Source of the DNA: Shewanella sp.
GTDB lineage: Bacteria > Pseudomonadota > Gammaproteobacteria > Enterobacterales > Shewanellaceae
Assembly (NCBI GenBank): GCA_004195335.1
Contig: SDWK01000244.1
Location: 1-17,141, forward strand
Direction: 5' to 3'
DNA length: 17,141 nt
A program made the position numbers and the translations under genes. Shown here piece after piece: positions 16,171 to 17,141 of this stretch. The notes beneath the pieces were generated by a model that was not told the DNA's origin, did not search any database, and was given only the letters and a program-made list of their open reading frames with translations. The stretch's first letter is position 1; every line of letters begins with the position of its first letter.

Positions 16171-17122
16171 TATTGCTCCGCCTCTGTATCAGCATCTGAT
16201 TTATCAGTATTGTTATTACCACTAAATGAGATCCCTCCGAAAGGCGTTAACCAGCTTTGTTTAACCTTTTTATGTTTAAATGCGAGTCGAGTGGCATGAG
16301 CAAACGGTAGCATAGGTAACTGCTGGGCAAACATCGCTTCGGCTTGTTGATAAAGCATCTTTCGTTCTCCTCGAGAGGTCGTTGCTCTAGCCATGGCAAG
16401 AATATTATCGAATTCAGGGCTACACCAACGTGAACGGTTACTGTTAGAGGCGACCGATGCACAACTAAGTATGGGGGTAAAGAAGTTATCAGGATCGCTA
16501 TTATCCGCATTCCAGCCAATTAATACTGAGTCATAATTTCGATGACTTAATTTTTGATTGAAAACGCTCCAGCCGTAACTGATTATATTTACCTTTACTC
16601 CGATATTTGCGAGATCTGCCTGAATGAGTTCTGCCGTTTTATGAGCATTAGGATTATAGATCCTGGCAACCGGCATCGCCCAAATATCGACGGTTAGGTT
16701 ATCGACGCCGGCCTGTTCCAAGAGCTGTTTAGCTTTTTCTGGGTTGAACTCAATAATACTCTTATTTTCTGAATACGCCCAAGACATAGGAGGCAACATA
16801 CCGGTCGCTGCGACGGCTGTTTTTTGATAAACAGCTCTAAGAATATTTTCTCTGTCTACGGCGTGCGCCAATGCTCTCCTCACTCTGACATCATTGAATG
16901 GCGGTTTTTGAGTATTAAAAGCCCAAAATGCCACATTAAATCCGGGTTGAGATTCAATTTCCAACTCTTCATGTTCAAGTACAACCGCTAATTCTCCAGC
17001 CTTAGGGAGCGCTGAAACGGTGCAGTCACCAGTGATCAGTTTGGCCAAACGGGACGTGCTCTTTGGGGTAATATCGAAGACAAGAAGCTCAGCTTCTGGA
17101 AGTGATTGCCAATATTCATCAT
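16170..17122 (-). CDS. sapA: SapA, periplasmic substrate-binding protein (5' end missing)
   Basis: SapA is a family 5 extracellular solute-binding protein that delivers peptides to SapBC. About 316 residues of the C-terminal part are present. The frame stays open past the TTG at 17048 up to 17122, reading DEYWQSLPEAELLVFDI and then TPKSTSRLAKLITGDC, which continues the family pattern; the TTG is therefore an internal leucine. The VRVRRALAHAVDREN block is the family signature. The signal peptide and roughly 200-250 N-terminal residues are absent because the contig ends here. From 17123 the sequence is adapter, which adds a false TAA in frame. It is the first known gene of the sap operon. Confidence 0.93.
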
Positions 17123-17141
17123 CTGTCTCTTATACACATCT
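17123..17141. other. Nextera/Tn5 mosaic-end adapter remnant, not genomic
   Basis: The last 19 bases, CTGTCTCTTATACACATCT, are the exact reverse complement of the Tn5 mosaic end AGATGTGTATAAGAGACAG used in tagmentation libraries. The sapA reading frame matches its family up to the base before this stretch and is stopped within it. The bases should be trimmed. Confidence 0.97.

Noticed and set aside
17046..17048. TTG at 17048 as the sapA start
   Set aside because: The frame continues upstream with family-like sequence to 17122, so this is an internal leucine of a truncated gene.

Overview
The window is a stretch of gammaproteobacterial core chromosome, most likely from Shewanella or a close marine relative. 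That placement is inferred from gene order (folD, tRNA cluster, tig-clpP-clpX-lon-hupB-ppiD, then fabV and sapABCDF) and from protein similarity to families I know; no database search was run. Base composition looks even throughout and there are no transposases, integrases, CRISPR arrays or prophage genes. The right edge is not genomic: bases 17123-17141 are the 19-bp Tn5 mosaic end used in Nextera libraries, so the contig stops inside sapA.

Layout. Bases 35-100 hold a perfect 7-bp tandem repeat. Its last unit supplies the stop codon of folD, which reads leftwards (97-957). A 508-bp gap follows, holding the folD promoter, a possible 46-codon ORF, a phased GATAG motif and a strong stringent-type promoter. 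That promoter drives a tRNA-Pro(TGG), tRNA-Arg(TCT), tRNA-His(GTG) cluster closed by an intrinsic terminator. The rightward proteostasis block is next: trigger factor (tig), ClpP, ClpX, Lon, HU-beta (hupB) and the membrane-anchored periplasmic chaperone PpiD. Between these genes lie terminators, a structured tig leader, a promoter that overlaps the tig terminator, and a heat-shock-type lon promoter.

From 10.78 kb onward everything reads leftwards: a single-domain Mop/TOBE molybdate-binding protein, the enoyl-ACP reductase FabV, and the Sap peptide/polyamine-type ABC transporter operon in the order sapA-B-C-D-F on the minus strand. Sap genes overlap or nearly touch each other, which indicates one operon.

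How the parts work together. Tig folds nascent chains, ClpXP and Lon degrade damaged or regulatory proteins in the cytoplasm, HU organises the nucleoid, and PpiD assists folding at the outer face of the inner membrane. SapBC form the permease, SapD and SapF the ATPase pair, and SapA the periplasmic binding protein. FabV is a fatty-acid elongation enzyme whose class tolerates triclosan.

I see no new multi-gene system. The points most worth checking are the adapter at the right end, the Lys-to-Arg change in the SapD Walker A motif, the heptamer array fused to the folD stop, the clpP promoter embedded in the tig terminator, and the structured tig leader.
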